Both the position numbers and the translations under genes were made by a program. Below are positions 1 through 8,843 of a stretch of DNA of 64,000 nt, piece by piece. The first letter of the stretch is position 1; each line of letters starts with the position of its first letter. Under the pieces are notes generated by a model. It had not been told where the DNA came from and made no database searches. It was given only the letters and a program-made list of their open reading frames with translations. This stretch comes from CAVYXA01 sp963846775. Lineage in GTDB: Bacteria; Verrucomicrobiota; Verrucomicrobiia; Chthoniobacterales; UBA10450. The stretch is taken from positions 744,001 to 808,000 of the forward strand of contig CAWJXB010000006.1 of assembly GCA_963846775.1 (NCBI GenBank), in the 5' to 3' direction.

Positions 1-1252
1 TTCCGTGTTCCCCCGTAATGACTCCGCCCCAGGTCAAGACCCGCCCGAACAATTCATCCAACACTTGCTCCACTTTTTGCTGCACGCCGGGTTCATCATA
101 GTTTTCTACCATCACGTTGACGTGAATGTTACCGTCACCGGCGTGACCAAAACAGGCGATCGGAAATCCGTGTTTCGTTTGCAGTCTCTCGGTGAATTCA
201 ACCAGCTCGACAATATGACTGCGAGGGACAACCACGTCCTCATTAAGCTTCTTCAAGCCGGTCGCGGTTAACGAATTGCTGAAATCGCGCCGGAGCGCCC
301 ACAGTTTTTCACAATTTTCTTCGCCCCGCGCCGTTTCTAACGAATTTGGATTTTTCTTCTGAAGCAATGCGCGGATCGTCTCCGTTTCGGTCCGCACGCT
401 TTCCTCCTGCCCATCAAGATCGACAAGCAGATGCGCGTTGCCGGCCGGCACGATCGGTTTGCCGAGACCTTTGCGCGCGGCTTCGAGCGTAAAACTATCG
501 GCGATTTCGAGCGACGACGGCAGAAATCCGGCATTGAAAATTTCCTGCACCGCCGACGCCGCTTGCGACAACGTCGCAAACGCCGCCGATAAAGTCGCGC
601 GGGCCGGCGGGAGCGGAAGCAAACGCAACGTGATCTCTGTCACAATCCCAAGCATCCCCTCCGAACCGACGAACAAGCCGATCAAATCGAATCCGGTCTT
701 GTTTTTGTGAATCGGCCCTCCCGTGCGCAGCACTTCACCGTTTGCCAGCACCACTTCGAGACCGATCACGTAACTCCGCGTGACGCCGTATTTCAAACAG
801 CGTGGCCCGCCGGCATTCGTCGCCACGTTCCCGCCGATGGTGCAATTCTTCATGCTCGCCGGGTCCGGAGGATAAAAAAGTTTCTGCGCGCGCACCGCCG
901 CTTTCAGGTCCGCTGTAAAAACGCCAGGCTCGACCACAGCAACGGCATCAGAGAAACTGATCTCCTTGATCCGGTTCATCCGAACAAGTGAGAGGACAAT
1001 CCCGCCGCGGACGGGAACACAACTGCCAACGTATCCGTAACCGCCGCCCCGCGCTGTCACCGGGATTTTCTCGCGAGAGGCGAACTGCATCAGCTTGCTC
1101 ACGTCGGCTGTCGAACTGGCAAATACGACCACTTCCGGTGCGTGCGAGGCTACCCATTTATCCCCGCTGTGCGCGGCAAGCGTCGCTTCATCATCGGCAA
1201 CTATCTCGTTGCCGAGAATCGTTCGCAGATCGCCAGCGAGAGTCTTACTCAT
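1..1252 (-). CDS. FAD-linked oxidase, GlcD-type (partial, C-terminus off the left edge)
   Basis: Flavin dehydrogenase of the glycolate oxidase GlcD / D-lactate dehydrogenase family, which oxidises 2-hydroxyacids. The minus-strand frame is open from an ATG at 1252 to the window edge. The N-terminal half is an FAD-binding PCMH domain (TARGGGYGYVGSCVPVRGG, then NCTIGGNVATNAGG and VGSEGMLGIVTE). The C-terminal half is the FAD-oxidase C domain with the metal-site stretch CFGHAGDGNIHVNV close to base 90. AGGAG lies 7 nt before the ATG at 1252, which favours it over the in-frame ATG at 1258. Only the last few dozen residues are missing. The substrate cannot be told from the sequence. fabI follows downstream only 60 bp before its own end, on the same strand but transcribed towards this gene. 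Confidence 0.85.
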   Translation of the reverse strand, partial: MSKTLAGDLRTILGNEIVADDEATLAAHSGDKWVASHAPEVVVFASSTADVSKLMQFASREKIPVTARGGGYGYVGSCVPVRGGIVLSLVRMNRIKEISFSDAVAVVEPGVFTADLKAAVRAQKLFYPPDPASMKNCTIGGNVATNAGGPRCLKYGVTRSYVIGLEVVLANGEVLRTGGPIHKNKTGFDLIGLFVGSEGMLGIVTEITLRLLPLPPARATLSAAFATLSQAASAVQEIFNAGFLPSSLEIADSFTLEAARKGLGKPIVPAGNAHLLVDLDGQEESVRTETETIRALLQKKNPNSLETARGEENCEKLWALRRDFSNSLTATGLKKLNEDVVVPRSHIVELVEFTERLQTKHGFPIACFGHAGDGNIHVNVMVENYDEPGVQQKVEQVLDELFGRVLTWGGVITGEHG

Positions 1253-1312
1253 GCTCATGCTCCTGCTCGCCCTTTGCCGCTTTCAAGCAAGAGCAGGAGT
1301 AAGAATGAAAGA

Positions 1313-2089
1313 TCACATCCCCATGATCTGATAACCGCCATCGACATAAATCACCTGCCCCGTGATCGCCGCGGCACCATCACTCGCCAGAAACACGCCG
1401 GTCTCGCCCAGTTCCGCCGGATCGCAGCTGCGCTTCAACGGCGCGCGTTCCTGATAATGCTTCAGCATCGAGGTGAACCCGCTGATCCCCCGCGCCGCCA
1501 GCGTTTGCACCGGCCCGGCCGAAATGCAATTCACTCGGATTTTTTTCGGGCCGAGATCGTAGGCAAGATAACGCGTGCTCGCTTCCAAACTGGCCTTGGC
1601 TACGCCCATCACGTTGTAATGCGGCACGACTTTCGCCGCGCCGTAATAAGTCATCGCCAGAATGCTGCCGCCGTTTGTCATCAACGGCGCCACCGCGCGC
1701 GAGAGAGCGACGAGCGAATACGCGCTCACATCATGCGCCAGGCGAAACGCCTCGCGCGTGGTGCTGAGAAAATCTCCTTCAAGCGCCTCCCGCGGCGCGA
1801 ACGCGATTGAATGCAGCAGGAGATCGACCCGCTCAGTCTCGCTTTTCACTTTCTCGAAAAACGACTCGATCTCGGTATCGCTCGAAACGTCGCATGGAAA
1901 CAGCGGCGTCTTTTCCCCAAACTCGCCAACCAACTCCTCGACGTTCTCTTTCAGCCGCTCGCCTTGATAATTGAAGATCAAGCGCGCGCCAGCATTCGCC
2001 CATGCTTTCGCGATCGCCCACGCAATGCTGCGCTTATTCGCCACGCCGAAAACAACGCCCGTTTTTCCAGCCAGGATTTGCTGCTGCAT
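1313..2089 (-). CDS. fabI: Enoyl-[acyl-carrier-protein] reductase [NADH]
   Basis: Catalyses the last reduction of each fatty-acid elongation cycle in the cytoplasm. The protein is 258 aa, the normal FabI length. The N-terminal Rossmann stretch is the FabI variant (GVANKRSIAWAIA). The catalytic pair appears as a Tyr-x6-Lys motif (YNVMGVAK) about residue 155, followed by the substrate-loop region (SAGPVQTLAARGI). It ends in a typical SDR C-terminus (GQVIYVDGGYQIMGM). No strong ribosome site is seen before the ATG. It lies just upstream of the GlcD-type gene on the same strand, so the two may be co-transcribed. Triclosan sensitivity cannot be judged here. Confidence 0.95.
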   Translation of the reverse strand: MQQQILAGKTGVVFGVANKRSIAWAIAKAWANAGARLIFNYQGERLKENVEELVGEFGEKTPLFPCDVSSDTEIESFFEKVKSETERVDLLLHSIAFAPREALEGDFLSTTREAFRLAHDVSAYSLVALSRAVAPLMTNGGSILAMTYYGAAKVVPHYNVMGVAKASLEASTRYLAYDLGPKKIRVNCISAGPVQTLAARGISGFTSMLKHYQERAPLKRSCDPAELGETGVFLASDGAAAITGQVIYVDGGYQIMGM

Positions 2090-2216
2090 AGAAGTGACAA
2101 TACGCAGGATCGCAGCGCGGCAAAGATACTCGTTGAAGCGTTAAAAAGGTTAAAGCGTTGAGCGGAATGAACCAACCGGTTTAACGCTTGAACGGTTTAA
2201 CGAATCACGAAAAGGA
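2090..2216. repeat. Spacer rich in TTTAACG-type short inverted repeats
   Basis: The gap between fabI and the CADD-like gene holds several imperfect copies of a short word (GTTAAAGCG, CGGTTTAACG, CGTTAAAAAGG) in both orientations, able to form hairpins. The same vocabulary recurs at about 4050-4075 and 61060-61095. It probably belongs to the lineage's intergenic repeat families. Confidence 0.4.
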
Positions 2217-2888
2217 TCAGCCCGCGATGGCGTGTCTTCGGCAAACGCCGCCCAGCATTTCCCAAAGGGCGTCGAGCACGCGATTCACGGACGCTTTCAC
2301 TGATTCGCAATTCTCGTTGCCAACCTTTTCGCTCAACATCGCGCGCTCGGCCGCGGAATGCTCGCGGTCGGCTTGGATGTGAACGCTGAAATATTCATAA
2401 GTCTTGGGGTCAGTAAACCCGTAGTGCTCTTTCAGACCGTCGATCTTCGATTCGCAAATCGCCGGAATCTGACTTTCGTAGGCGTAGAGCCCCGCCAGGC
2501 CTTCGGCGGTCGATCCTCCGCCACAGACCGCGCGAAAAGTGTCGATCAAATCTTGCGTCTCTTTTTCCTTGGTTGCGTTGCGCACTTCGACAGGTGAGAC
2601 ACCAAGCGCCTCGGCAAATTGCAACCAGAGCTCGGGATGATTGGGCGAGCCGGCTTCTTCATCAATCAAGTTCGACAAAAGCTGTTTGCGCGCGGCCTGG
2701 TCGTCACATTTCGCGTGCACCGCCGAGAGGTAGGTCGGAAATGCCGCGACGTGATGATAATATTGCCGCGCATAATCGCTGAGCGCTTCCTTGCTCAGCT
2801 CGCCACGCGCCCAGGCAAGGTAAAACGGATGGGTCAGAAGATGTTTCGCCGTAATGGCGTGGTCGATTTGAACGAGATGTTGATTCAT
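2217..2888 (-). CDS. CADD-like haem-oxygenase-fold protein (putative pABA synthase)
   Basis: A 223-aa all-helical protein of the PqqC/TenA-like superfamily, closest in pattern to Chlamydia CADD, which makes p-aminobenzoate for folate from one of its own tyrosines. Supporting stretches are HPFYLAWARGELSKEALSDY near the start, a Tyr-rich helix (YARQYYHHV), the metal-ligand-like HPELWLQFAEALG with EAGSPN before it, and YFSVHIQADREHS near the end. The ATG at 2888 is chosen because it begins the conserved helix; upstream codons read through non-conserved spacer. The CADD assignment is by recognition of the family pattern. The self-sacrificing chemistry is known for the chlamydial protein and is only inferred here. 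Confidence 0.7.
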   Translation of the reverse strand: MNQHLVQIDHAITAKHLLTHPFYLAWARGELSKEALSDYARQYYHHVAAFPTYLSAVHAKCDDQAARKQLLSNLIDEEAGSPNHPELWLQFAEALGVSPVEVRNATKEKETQDLIDTFRAVCGGGSTAEGLAGLYAYESQIPAICESKIDGLKEHYGFTDPKTYEYFSVHIQADREHSAAERAMLSEKVGNENCESVKASVNRVLDALWEMLGGVCRRHAIAG

Positions 2889-2950
2889 AGATTTCGTCGT
2901 ATAACCAACGTTTATATATGCAGCTCTAGCCCCGCGCCAATCTTTCTGAC

Positions 2951-3721
2951 ATGAATCCACGCGCCGCCGCCGCCGCCGCGACTCCTCTGTCGCACCCTCT
3001 TAAATTTGACCGGTTTAACCGGTCAAGTTTTGAGCCGGCAACAGAGGGAGTGCCGCCAGCAACGAGGCGAAGGCGGCGATTGTTGTTGGCTCTAATCGTC
3101 TTCTCGATGCTGTCGGAATTGCGGGCGGAAATTCCGTGGCCGGAAGTGGTGCGACGGCTGGCCTACGAGAATGAGAAATTGGCGCGGCGCCCCGGCGGTC
3201 ACGCCAGCGAATATTTTGTTGTGTGCACGCTTTACTACACGCCGATGGAATCCGGGTTCACTTTCGCGCGCGGTTTTGATGCCACACCGGTGACCAAACC
3301 AGGTTTGCACGGCCGAAAATATCCGCGCGACTTTCTGCGCTCGGTCAAGAAGGAAGGATTCGGCCGCATTGCCGTCCCGATGAATGGGTGGCATTACGTT
3401 CGTTATGTCAGCGGAAATTCATACAGCTACGCGTCGCGGCCGACTGGCGGCCCGGAGCTCGTGTCGCGCTTTTCGGCAGCGATCAAGTTCAACCAGGGCG
3501 CGCTGCGACGCGGCGCCATTGTGGAAACCTCCTCGCCCACCGTGAAGGAGGTTTTCGGCAGCACACGCTGGAAGCTTGTCGATACCGGCGGCGGTCTGCG
3601 GCGCTGGCAGCTCGACCTTTATTACGGCGAAGACGAGCCGCTCGGGCCAGGGCGATTCATGGCCCGGCCGCGCGGCACGACGTTCGAATATGCGTACGCG
3701 ACTGCGCGCATAATGAATTGA
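2951..3721 (+). CDS. Secreted protein of unknown function
   Basis: Not recognised with confidence. The 256-aa protein has an arginine-rich segment (RRRRR) followed by a hydrophobic stretch (LLLALIVFSMLS) about residues 42-56, which looks like a late signal sequence or membrane anchor. The remainder is soluble and Tyr/Phe/Arg-rich, with a core containing YFVVCTLYYTPMESGF and a Gly-rich stretch (GRIAVPMNGWHY). The first 40 residues are low complexity (an Ala run), so translation may begin later, but no better ATG is seen before the hydrophobic segment. It is divergent from the CADD-like gene, and the two share a 62-bp promoter region. Confidence 0.6.
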   Translation: MNPRAAAAAATPLSHPLKFDRFNRSSFEPATEGVPPATRRRRRLLLALIVFSMLSELRAEIPWPEVVRRLAYENEKLARRPGGHASEYFVVCTLYYTPMESGFTFARGFDATPVTKPGLHGRKYPRDFLRSVKKEGFGRIAVPMNGWHYVRYVSGNSYSYASRPTGGPELVSRFSAAIKFNQGALRRGAIVETSSPTVKEVFGSTRWKLVDTGGGLRRWQLDLYYGEDEPLGPGRFMARPRGTTFEYAYATARIMN

Positions 3722-4074
3722 GAAAAAACGGTTTAAATAATGGCGTAGCCGCAGAAAGCGCCGTAGGCGCGGAAGAATGTAGCCCCGGGCGCAAGCCCGG
3801 GGTTCTCGATTCATTCGAACTAGCCCCGGAAGGGGCGGAAGGAGTGACGACGCCCTTCGGCGTATTCTGTCGCCCCTGCCGGGGCTGATTGATTTGGAGA
3901 CGCCTTTTTCCCCGGGCTCACGCCCGGGGCTAATATCTATCGCGCCAATGGCGCTTCGAGCGGCTACAGGTTTCCTTAAATCGCTGTAGCCGATTTGCTG
4001 GAGAACGCTGAAATGAAACGAGCGCCGGTTTTCTTCGCGGCGCTCGTCGTTAAATCGTCGAATCGTTAAACCGA
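3722..4074. repeat. Gene-free stretch with GC-rich palindromic repeats
   Basis: No coding region is supported. It holds several hairpins: CCCCGGGC-GCAA-GCCCGGGG at 3783-3802, a second of the same family (CCCCGGGC-TCAC-GCCCGGGG) at about 3910-3929, and small ones such as CGCCCTTCGGCG and GCGCCAATGGCGC. A GTAGCC...GGCTAC pairing recalls the repeats at 26.8 and 40.9 kb. These probably belong to a dispersed palindromic family and may serve as transcription ends for the convergent genes on either side. Confidence 0.55.
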
Positions 4075-4383
4075 TTACACCTGCTTTTTGCCCATCTGGC
4101 TGCACTGGGTCTTCAACTTGGCGTACTGATCGGCCGAGAGGATGCCCTTGGCTTTTTTCAGAAAAGCAGAGCGGCTTTGTGTGGTGCAGCCGGCTTTCAT
4201 GCATTCAGCCTGCCAGGCATCGAGTTTGGTCTTTTGACCGGCGGTGAGATTGAGGCTGGCGAAACTGCTGCACGCCATCTTGTTGGACGCGCTTTTCGCG
4301 CAACAAGCTTTTCCACCGGCAAACGCGGGCGAAGCAATGATAAGCGCCGCCGCGACAAACGCTGATAAGGTAGTTTTAATCAT
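4075..4383 (-). CDS. Small Cys-rich exported protein, Spy/CpxP-like pattern
   Basis: A 102-aa protein with a clear signal peptide (MIKTTLSAFVAAALIIASPAFA) and six or more cysteines in the mature part (ACCAKS, MACSS, ECMKAGC, TQCSQ). Two helical pieces resemble the LTxxQ pattern of periplasmic Spy/CpxP chaperones: LNLTAGQKTKL and ILSADQYAKL. The paired cysteines suggest metal or disulfide chemistry in the periplasm. The ATG at 4383 is picked because it begins the signal peptide. Family membership is tentative. Confidence 0.65.
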   Translation of the reverse strand: MIKTTLSAFVAAALIIASPAFAGGKACCAKSASNKMACSSFASLNLTAGQKTKLDAWQAECMKAGCTTQSRSAFLKKAKGILSADQYAKLKTQCSQMGKKQV

Positions 4384-4447
4384 GGCGGCAGACGATAACC
4401 AGATCTCATTGCAGAGCAACCGCTCCCCATCTCATAAACGTTGTAGC

Positions 4448-4496
4448 CGCCTCGCTCTGTCGAGGCGCCGTGCGGCATTGCTGCATGTGGCACGGC
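4448..4496. repeat. Two adjacent hairpins
   Basis: CGCCTCG-CTCTGT-CGAGGCG (4448-4467) is followed by a longer stem, GCCGTGC at 4467-4473 pairing with GCACGGC at 4490-4496. They lie in the 295-bp gap between the end of the giant FecR gene and the Cys-rich gene. They probably belong to the dispersed palindrome family and could end transcription, though no T-run follows. Confidence 0.4.
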
Positions 4497-4678
4497 CACA
4501 AAAGCTCATATTAAGTCTATCGTGTGCCGGGATTACCCAAGGGCCGGAGCAGCCTGATGGTCAACTCGTTAGCGGACTCGATGCGAAAAAGCGACCCGAG
4601 CGCGTTGCGCTCCAAAAGCTTCGCGAAACAGCAACGCGCTTTGCCATATTTCGCGCGCAGCGTTTTCAAACGATTTGA

Positions 4679-7600
4679 TCATCGCAACAGAGTTCCCATT
4701 GTCCGCATGTTCTTCACTTCAGCGCGCTCGACTGTTGCGGCGCGTCGGATTGCCGCGCCGGGATCGACCGCTCGCGGTCTTTGCGCCCTCCGCGGATCGA
4801 CAATAGCTCTCCCGTTCGGACCGGCCGAAGTGGCATCAAGCAGGGCCAGCAACTCCGCCGTGTCGTTGACATTGATTGCGGGGCCGGTTCTCGTCGCTCG
4901 ATTGGGGTGGCCAGGCGGAGGAAGATCAAACGGCGGTGCGGTACTTAGCGGTTGAGGATCATGCGCGCCGGCACCCGCAAAGGTGCCGGTGGTCGTGCCA
5001 TTACCGCCGAAGCCCGTGTAATTGGCATTGTTGGTGTACACATCAGCCGAATTTGGGCCGCCGATGGTAACCACGACGTTATTGAAAATCGTGACCGAAT
5101 TGGCCGCCAGAATCTTTGCGCCGGCGCCACCGAGCGTGACGTTGGAAAGGAAATTAAGTCGCCCGTTGCTGCCCGGCGCGTAAAGTTTCAACTCGGAATC
5201 AGCGGACAGGATGCCGCCACCGATATTGAGCACACCGTTTGGGCCAAACACTCCTGCTTTGATCACATCTGCGCGAACGCTGGCATTATTGAATGCGATC
5301 GTCCCGTTGCCGGTGATGAAGCCGAGGAACATTCCGCCACTGCCCGGACTGCCGATAGCGTAGCTGCCGCCGTTAAAATTGATCGCCGCCGATCCTGACG
5401 GGTTATTACCAAGAATCTCCACCGTGGCATCGGTAGCGATGCTCGTATTTCCAGAAACGTTCATGTTGATGGTAGCGTTGCCGGCAATGCTGCCACCCGT
5501 GTTATCGATCTGAGCAAGGAAAGAATTCGCAGTAATGTTTGCTGCGCTTACGCTAATCGTGGCATTCGCTCCGATCGTTCCTGGGTCATTATCGATAGCA
5601 AACTCCGCGACACCCTGAGTGCCCTGAGTGGTGAGATCGCCGGTGAGAGCGAAGTTGATGTCGGCGTTCCCACCGATGCTGCCGCCACTGGAGTTAAAGA
5701 TGTCAGCGAAGAGAGAGCCCCCGGTCGAAATGTTAGCCGCGTTCACGTTGATCGTGGCAGCCGAGCCGATCGTCCCGCCGTTGCTGTTATCAATTGTCGC
5801 CTGAATGTTAGCCGCTGTCACGTCGCCGCCCGCGCTGACCGAGGGCGACGAAAGCTCGCCAACGACATTGATCGTAGTCCCGGCCCTGATGAAATCTGCC
5901 GCAACAACACTGCCGCCGATGTTGATGCTGGTCCCGGCCTGCAACGTTAAGGCACTAACGCCGGACTGGGAAGTAAATGCGCCGCCCGCGACGATGGTAT
6001 CGCTAGCGCCGTTCTGCGTGCCGTAAATGTTGATGTCGCCGCCATTGGTCGTTTGCAGGAGAAGCGAACTACCGTTCGCGAACAGAATATCCGGCGCTTG
6101 AATTCCGCCGCTTCCGGCAGTCAACGAAACTATCGCACTGCCAAGGTCGAACGTGGTCGGGTTGACGGTGCCCTGCAGATTAATCGTGCTGCCCTGCGCC
6201 GTAAGTGACGTCCCGCTGAAGTGACTTGTGCCGCCAGAGCCGGGGTGGAGCGTGGCGTTCAGAGTCCCAGCGGCGTTAACGTTAAAGTTGCCGGTGAAAT
6301 CCGGAAATTGACGGCTATCGATATTGATGTTCGAGAGCGATTCAATATCGATGGTTTGCGCAGTGATCGTTCCGGATCCCGCGAGAAAATCTCCGCCGGA
6401 AAATGCCCTGAAATCTGTCGCGCTCTCATTGCCGTTGATTTGGATATTGCCTTGCGCCCAAAGGCTGATCTTCGCTCCACCGGAAACCGCCGAGCCAAGC
6501 GTCAAATTGGAACCGACGCCGCGAGCGTAAAAGTTGATGTCATGAATTCCAGAGAACGAAATTTCCGGCCCTAAAGTGATCGACCCATTTTGTGTCGCGA
6601 GCAGCAGTCCGTGGATGCCGGCAAAAGTGAGAATCCCACCTGGCCCACCCGAAGTAATGCCGTTGACGGCAATCAGACCGAGATTAATCACGCCGGTCGG
6701 CGTCGAGATTGTGGGGTTACCGGTCAATTGCAGCGAAGTGAACTTAAATACCGCGCCGCCCATGCTGTTCTGGCCGTTGATTTCAGCGTCGAATCCGCTG
6801 GCAGCATCGAAGGTCGAACTCGAACCGAAGATGAATGCCGACAAGCGGCCATCCTGGGCCTGGCCGCGCCAGATTTTCCCGAAATCGGTCACGCCATTGG
6901 TGGTGATCGGCGGATCCGTTGTAATGGTCGTCCCGCTCGTGATGACGTACGGATTCGGCGACGTAATCGTGCTCGGCGTCCCGAACTCGCTCGGAGTTAG
7001 TGGCATTGCCCCCGCCGAGAAACTTTGATCGACCGTGTCGAGCGATAACGGATCGCGCGACGCCACGCCTTCTGTCTCCATCATTTCGCCCGCTATTCGT
7101 TCGTCACGTTGACGCTGAATTTCCTCGACGATGAGCGGGTAACTGGGCAGGGGCGAAAAATCGGTGATCAACGAGGATGTCTTGACCAGCTCTTCGACAC
7201 TTACTTCGACCAGATCATACGAACTCCCATCTGGTGAGATGACCAGTTCCTTGCCCGCGGGAACCAAAATCGGCTCGCCCGGCCGGCCCTTAATGTAAAT
7301 GCGCGCCACACCCTCGAGCGTGATAAACTTGATGGAATTGCTGCTTAGATCATTTTTTTTACCGCCGCGATTTAGCGAAGAGAAATCTTTGCGGCGGTGT
7401 GCACCCGCCGCTTGACGAGGCGGATGATACTCGATGAGCACGGTCGTGCCAGTGATTGCGGCCGTCACTGCTGCCGTCAAAATTTTTGCCCCGCCCGCGC
7501 CCTTTGGCACATGCAAGAGCATCGCGCCGCCGCCCAGATCGAGAGCGCGCGAGCCGCCGCTGAAACTAAAGACGGTATTCGCGCCCAGACGCGCGAGCGT

Positions 7601-7837
7601 TTGATCGGGAAAGGTAAGCTCGGTGCGCGATTCCACGCCGGTGCGGATAGCCGTGCCGCCACGAACCGTGTCTTGCAAAGCAGCCGGATGCGGCGCGGCC
7701 TGCTCGGGGAGCAATTGCACTTCGCGAATGATGCGCGTGACCCGCGCCTCGGTTAGTTCCGTTTTGGCGGACGAAACGACCGGTACCGCGAAGATCGACA
7801 ACGCCAATGCCGCTGCCGCTGTTAGAACCTTAGCCAT
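4679..7837 (-). CDS. Giant secreted FecR-domain repeat protein 2
   Basis: A 1052-aa protein: signal peptide (residues 1-24, VPVVSSAK), a FecR-type domain about 55-215 (GTAIRTGVESRTELTF, LARLGANTVFSFSGG), then about 700 residues of Gly/Asn/Ser/Thr-rich beta-solenoid-like repeats built on units such as SIGGNADINF and TIGANATISV. It lacks the N-terminal anti-sigma part of true FecR. Its last about 250 residues closely match those of the 1399-aa protein encoded two genes upstream, so the two are paralogues. The start overlaps the end of the barrel gene by 16 bp, which indicates one operon. Probably a cell-surface or secreted filament-like protein. The role is unknown. Confidence 0.75.
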   Translation of the reverse strand: MAKVLTAAAALALSIFAVPVVSSAKTELTEARVTRIIREVQLLPEQAAPHPAALQDTVRGGTAIRTGVESRTELTFPDQTLARLGANTVFSFSGGSRALDLGGGAMLLHVPKGAGGAKILTAAVTAAITGTTVLIEYHPPRQAAGAHRRKDFSSLNRGGKKNDLSSNSIKFITLEGVARIYIKGRPGEPILVPAGKELVISPDGSSYDLVEVSVEELVKTSSLITDFSPLPSYPLIVEEIQRQRDERIAGEMMETEGVASRDPLSLDTVDQSFSAGAMPLTPSEFGTPSTITSPNPYVITSGTTITTDPPITTNGVTDFGKIWRGQAQDGRLSAFIFGSSSTFDAASGFDAEINGQNSMGGAVFKFTSLQLTGNPTISTPTGVINLGLIAVNGITSGGPGGILTFAGIHGLLLATQNGSITLGPEISFSGIHDINFYARGVGSNLTLGSAVSGGAKISLWAQGNIQINGNESATDFRAFSGGDFLAGSGTITAQTIDIESLSNINIDSRQFPDFTGNFNVNAAGTLNATLHPGSGGTSHFSGTSLTAQGSTINLQGTVNPTTFDLGSAIVSLTAGSGGIQAPDILFANGSSLLLQTTNGGDINIYGTQNGASDTIVAGGAFTSQSGVSALTLQAGTSINIGGSVVAADFIRAGTTINVVGELSSPSVSAGGDVTAANIQATIDNSNGGTIGSAATINVNAANISTGGSLFADIFNSSGGSIGGNADINFALTGDLTTQGTQGVAEFAIDNDPGTIGANATISVSAANITANSFLAQIDNTGGSIAGNATINMNVSGNTSIATDATVEILGNNPSGSAAINFNGGSYAIGSPGSGGMFLGFITGNGTIAFNNASVRADVIKAGVFGPNGVLNIGGGILSADSELKLYAPGSNGRLNFLSNVTLGGAGAKILAANSVTIFNNVVVTIGGPNSADVYTNNANYTGFGGNGTTTGTFAGAGAHDPQPLSTAPPFDLPPPGHPNRATRTGPAINVNDTAELLALLDATSAGPNGRAIVDPRRAQRPRAVDPGAAIRRAATVERAEVKNMRTMGTLLR

Positions 7838-8766
7838 AAGGAGGCCACCCCGCCGATATTGGCCACCTCGTAATTGAACACGCTATGATTGGATTGGCTC
7901 GCCGCGAAGGTGGCGACCGCGCCGGCGGACAAAGAACGCGTGATGCGATAGTTCGCGCCGAGCGACAGGATTTCACTGACATCCAGTCGCGCATGCTGGT
8001 GATAATAATCGCGTAAGGCTAAGCGCCCGACGGCATTCACAGACAAGTCGCGCGTCAAATTGGCCGTGTACCCGACGTACGCTTCGTAGTCGTTCCGGCG
8101 CGCCAAATCCGGCACCGCGGCCACACTGATGTTTTCGTTCAACCCGATCGAAATTGATTGGGCCCGTCCGACCTGGAACGGCATCTCGGCGTTGGCGATA
8201 AAAATGTGATCAGAAAAGAAATCGTCGAAGCTGTCTTTCTCCGTCAGGCGATTGAAATCGTATTCGAACCGGAGCAACAGATTGTGAAACTGCGGGATTA
8301 AGTACCGGAATCCGATTTCGAAATCGAAGCTGCCAAAGTCGAACCCGTCGAACTGGTCGTAATAAAAAAACTGCTGACGAACACCGGCGAATCCATAGAG
8401 CGTTTGGGAAATGCGCGGCTCGTAGAAAAGCGCGGCGGCGGGGGCGACGACAAAGTCATCCTTCTCGCCGTGGCGGGTGAGCGCGACGTTGGACGTCCAG
8501 TAAAACGGGACGCCAAATGAGAAGCTGAACGGGTCGTATTCCGCCACGCGCTTCAAGATCTGCTGCTCGCCCAGATCGGAATCGTTAGGCGTGGACACGG
8601 CCTGACCGCCTTCCACTCCGCTCGGAGAAGTGTTGGGCGCAAATGGCGACGGAGCCTGGCTCCGAATGAGCTCCCGTTGATCGGCCTGCACATTTTGACT
8701 GAAGCTTTGCTGGTCAAAGGCAAAGCAAAGGGCGAAAACAAACGCAAAATAACAAAAGGCACGCAT
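7822..8766 (-). CDS. Outer-membrane beta-barrel protein of the FecR operon
   Basis: The mature part (about 290 aa) consists of alternating amphipathic strands with many aromatic ends (FYYDQFDGFDFGSFDFEIGF, YEAYVGYTANLTRDLSVNAV) and a terminal strand closing on Phe (GGVASLWLRF), the mark of an outer-membrane barrel. A signal peptide begins at the ATG at 8766 (MRAFCYFAFVFALCFAF). An earlier ATG at 8847 overlaps the upstream stop codon as ATGA and could give coupled translation with a 27-residue extension. It sits between the two giant FecR proteins, so it may export or anchor them. That role is inference from position. Confidence 0.75.
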   Translation of the reverse strand: MRAFCYFAFVFALCFAFDQQSFSQNVQADQRELIRSQAPSPFAPNTSPSGVEGGQAVSTPNDSDLGEQQILKRVAEYDPFSFSFGVPFYWTSNVALTRHGEKDDFVVAPAAALFYEPRISQTLYGFAGVRQQFFYYDQFDGFDFGSFDFEIGFRYLIPQFHNLLLRFEYDFNRLTEKDSFDDFFSDHIFIANAEMPFQVGRAQSISIGLNENISVAAVPDLARRNDYEAYVGYTANLTRDLSVNAVGRLALRDYYHQHARLDVSEILSLGANYRITRSLSAGAVATFAASQSNHSVFNYEVANIGGVASLWLRF

Positions 8767-8843
8767 AGGTGGCCTTCTTTTGAACCGCCGCTGCGTGCCG
8801 GTCAAGTCGTTTACGTGAGCACAAACAACGAACCACATCCAAT

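Noticed and set aside
6221..7028. Plus-strand open frames over the giant FecR genes
   Set aside because: Several frames over 100 codons exist on the opposite strand, but they are by-products of the biased codon use of the repeat proteins and lack ribosome sites and recognisable folds.
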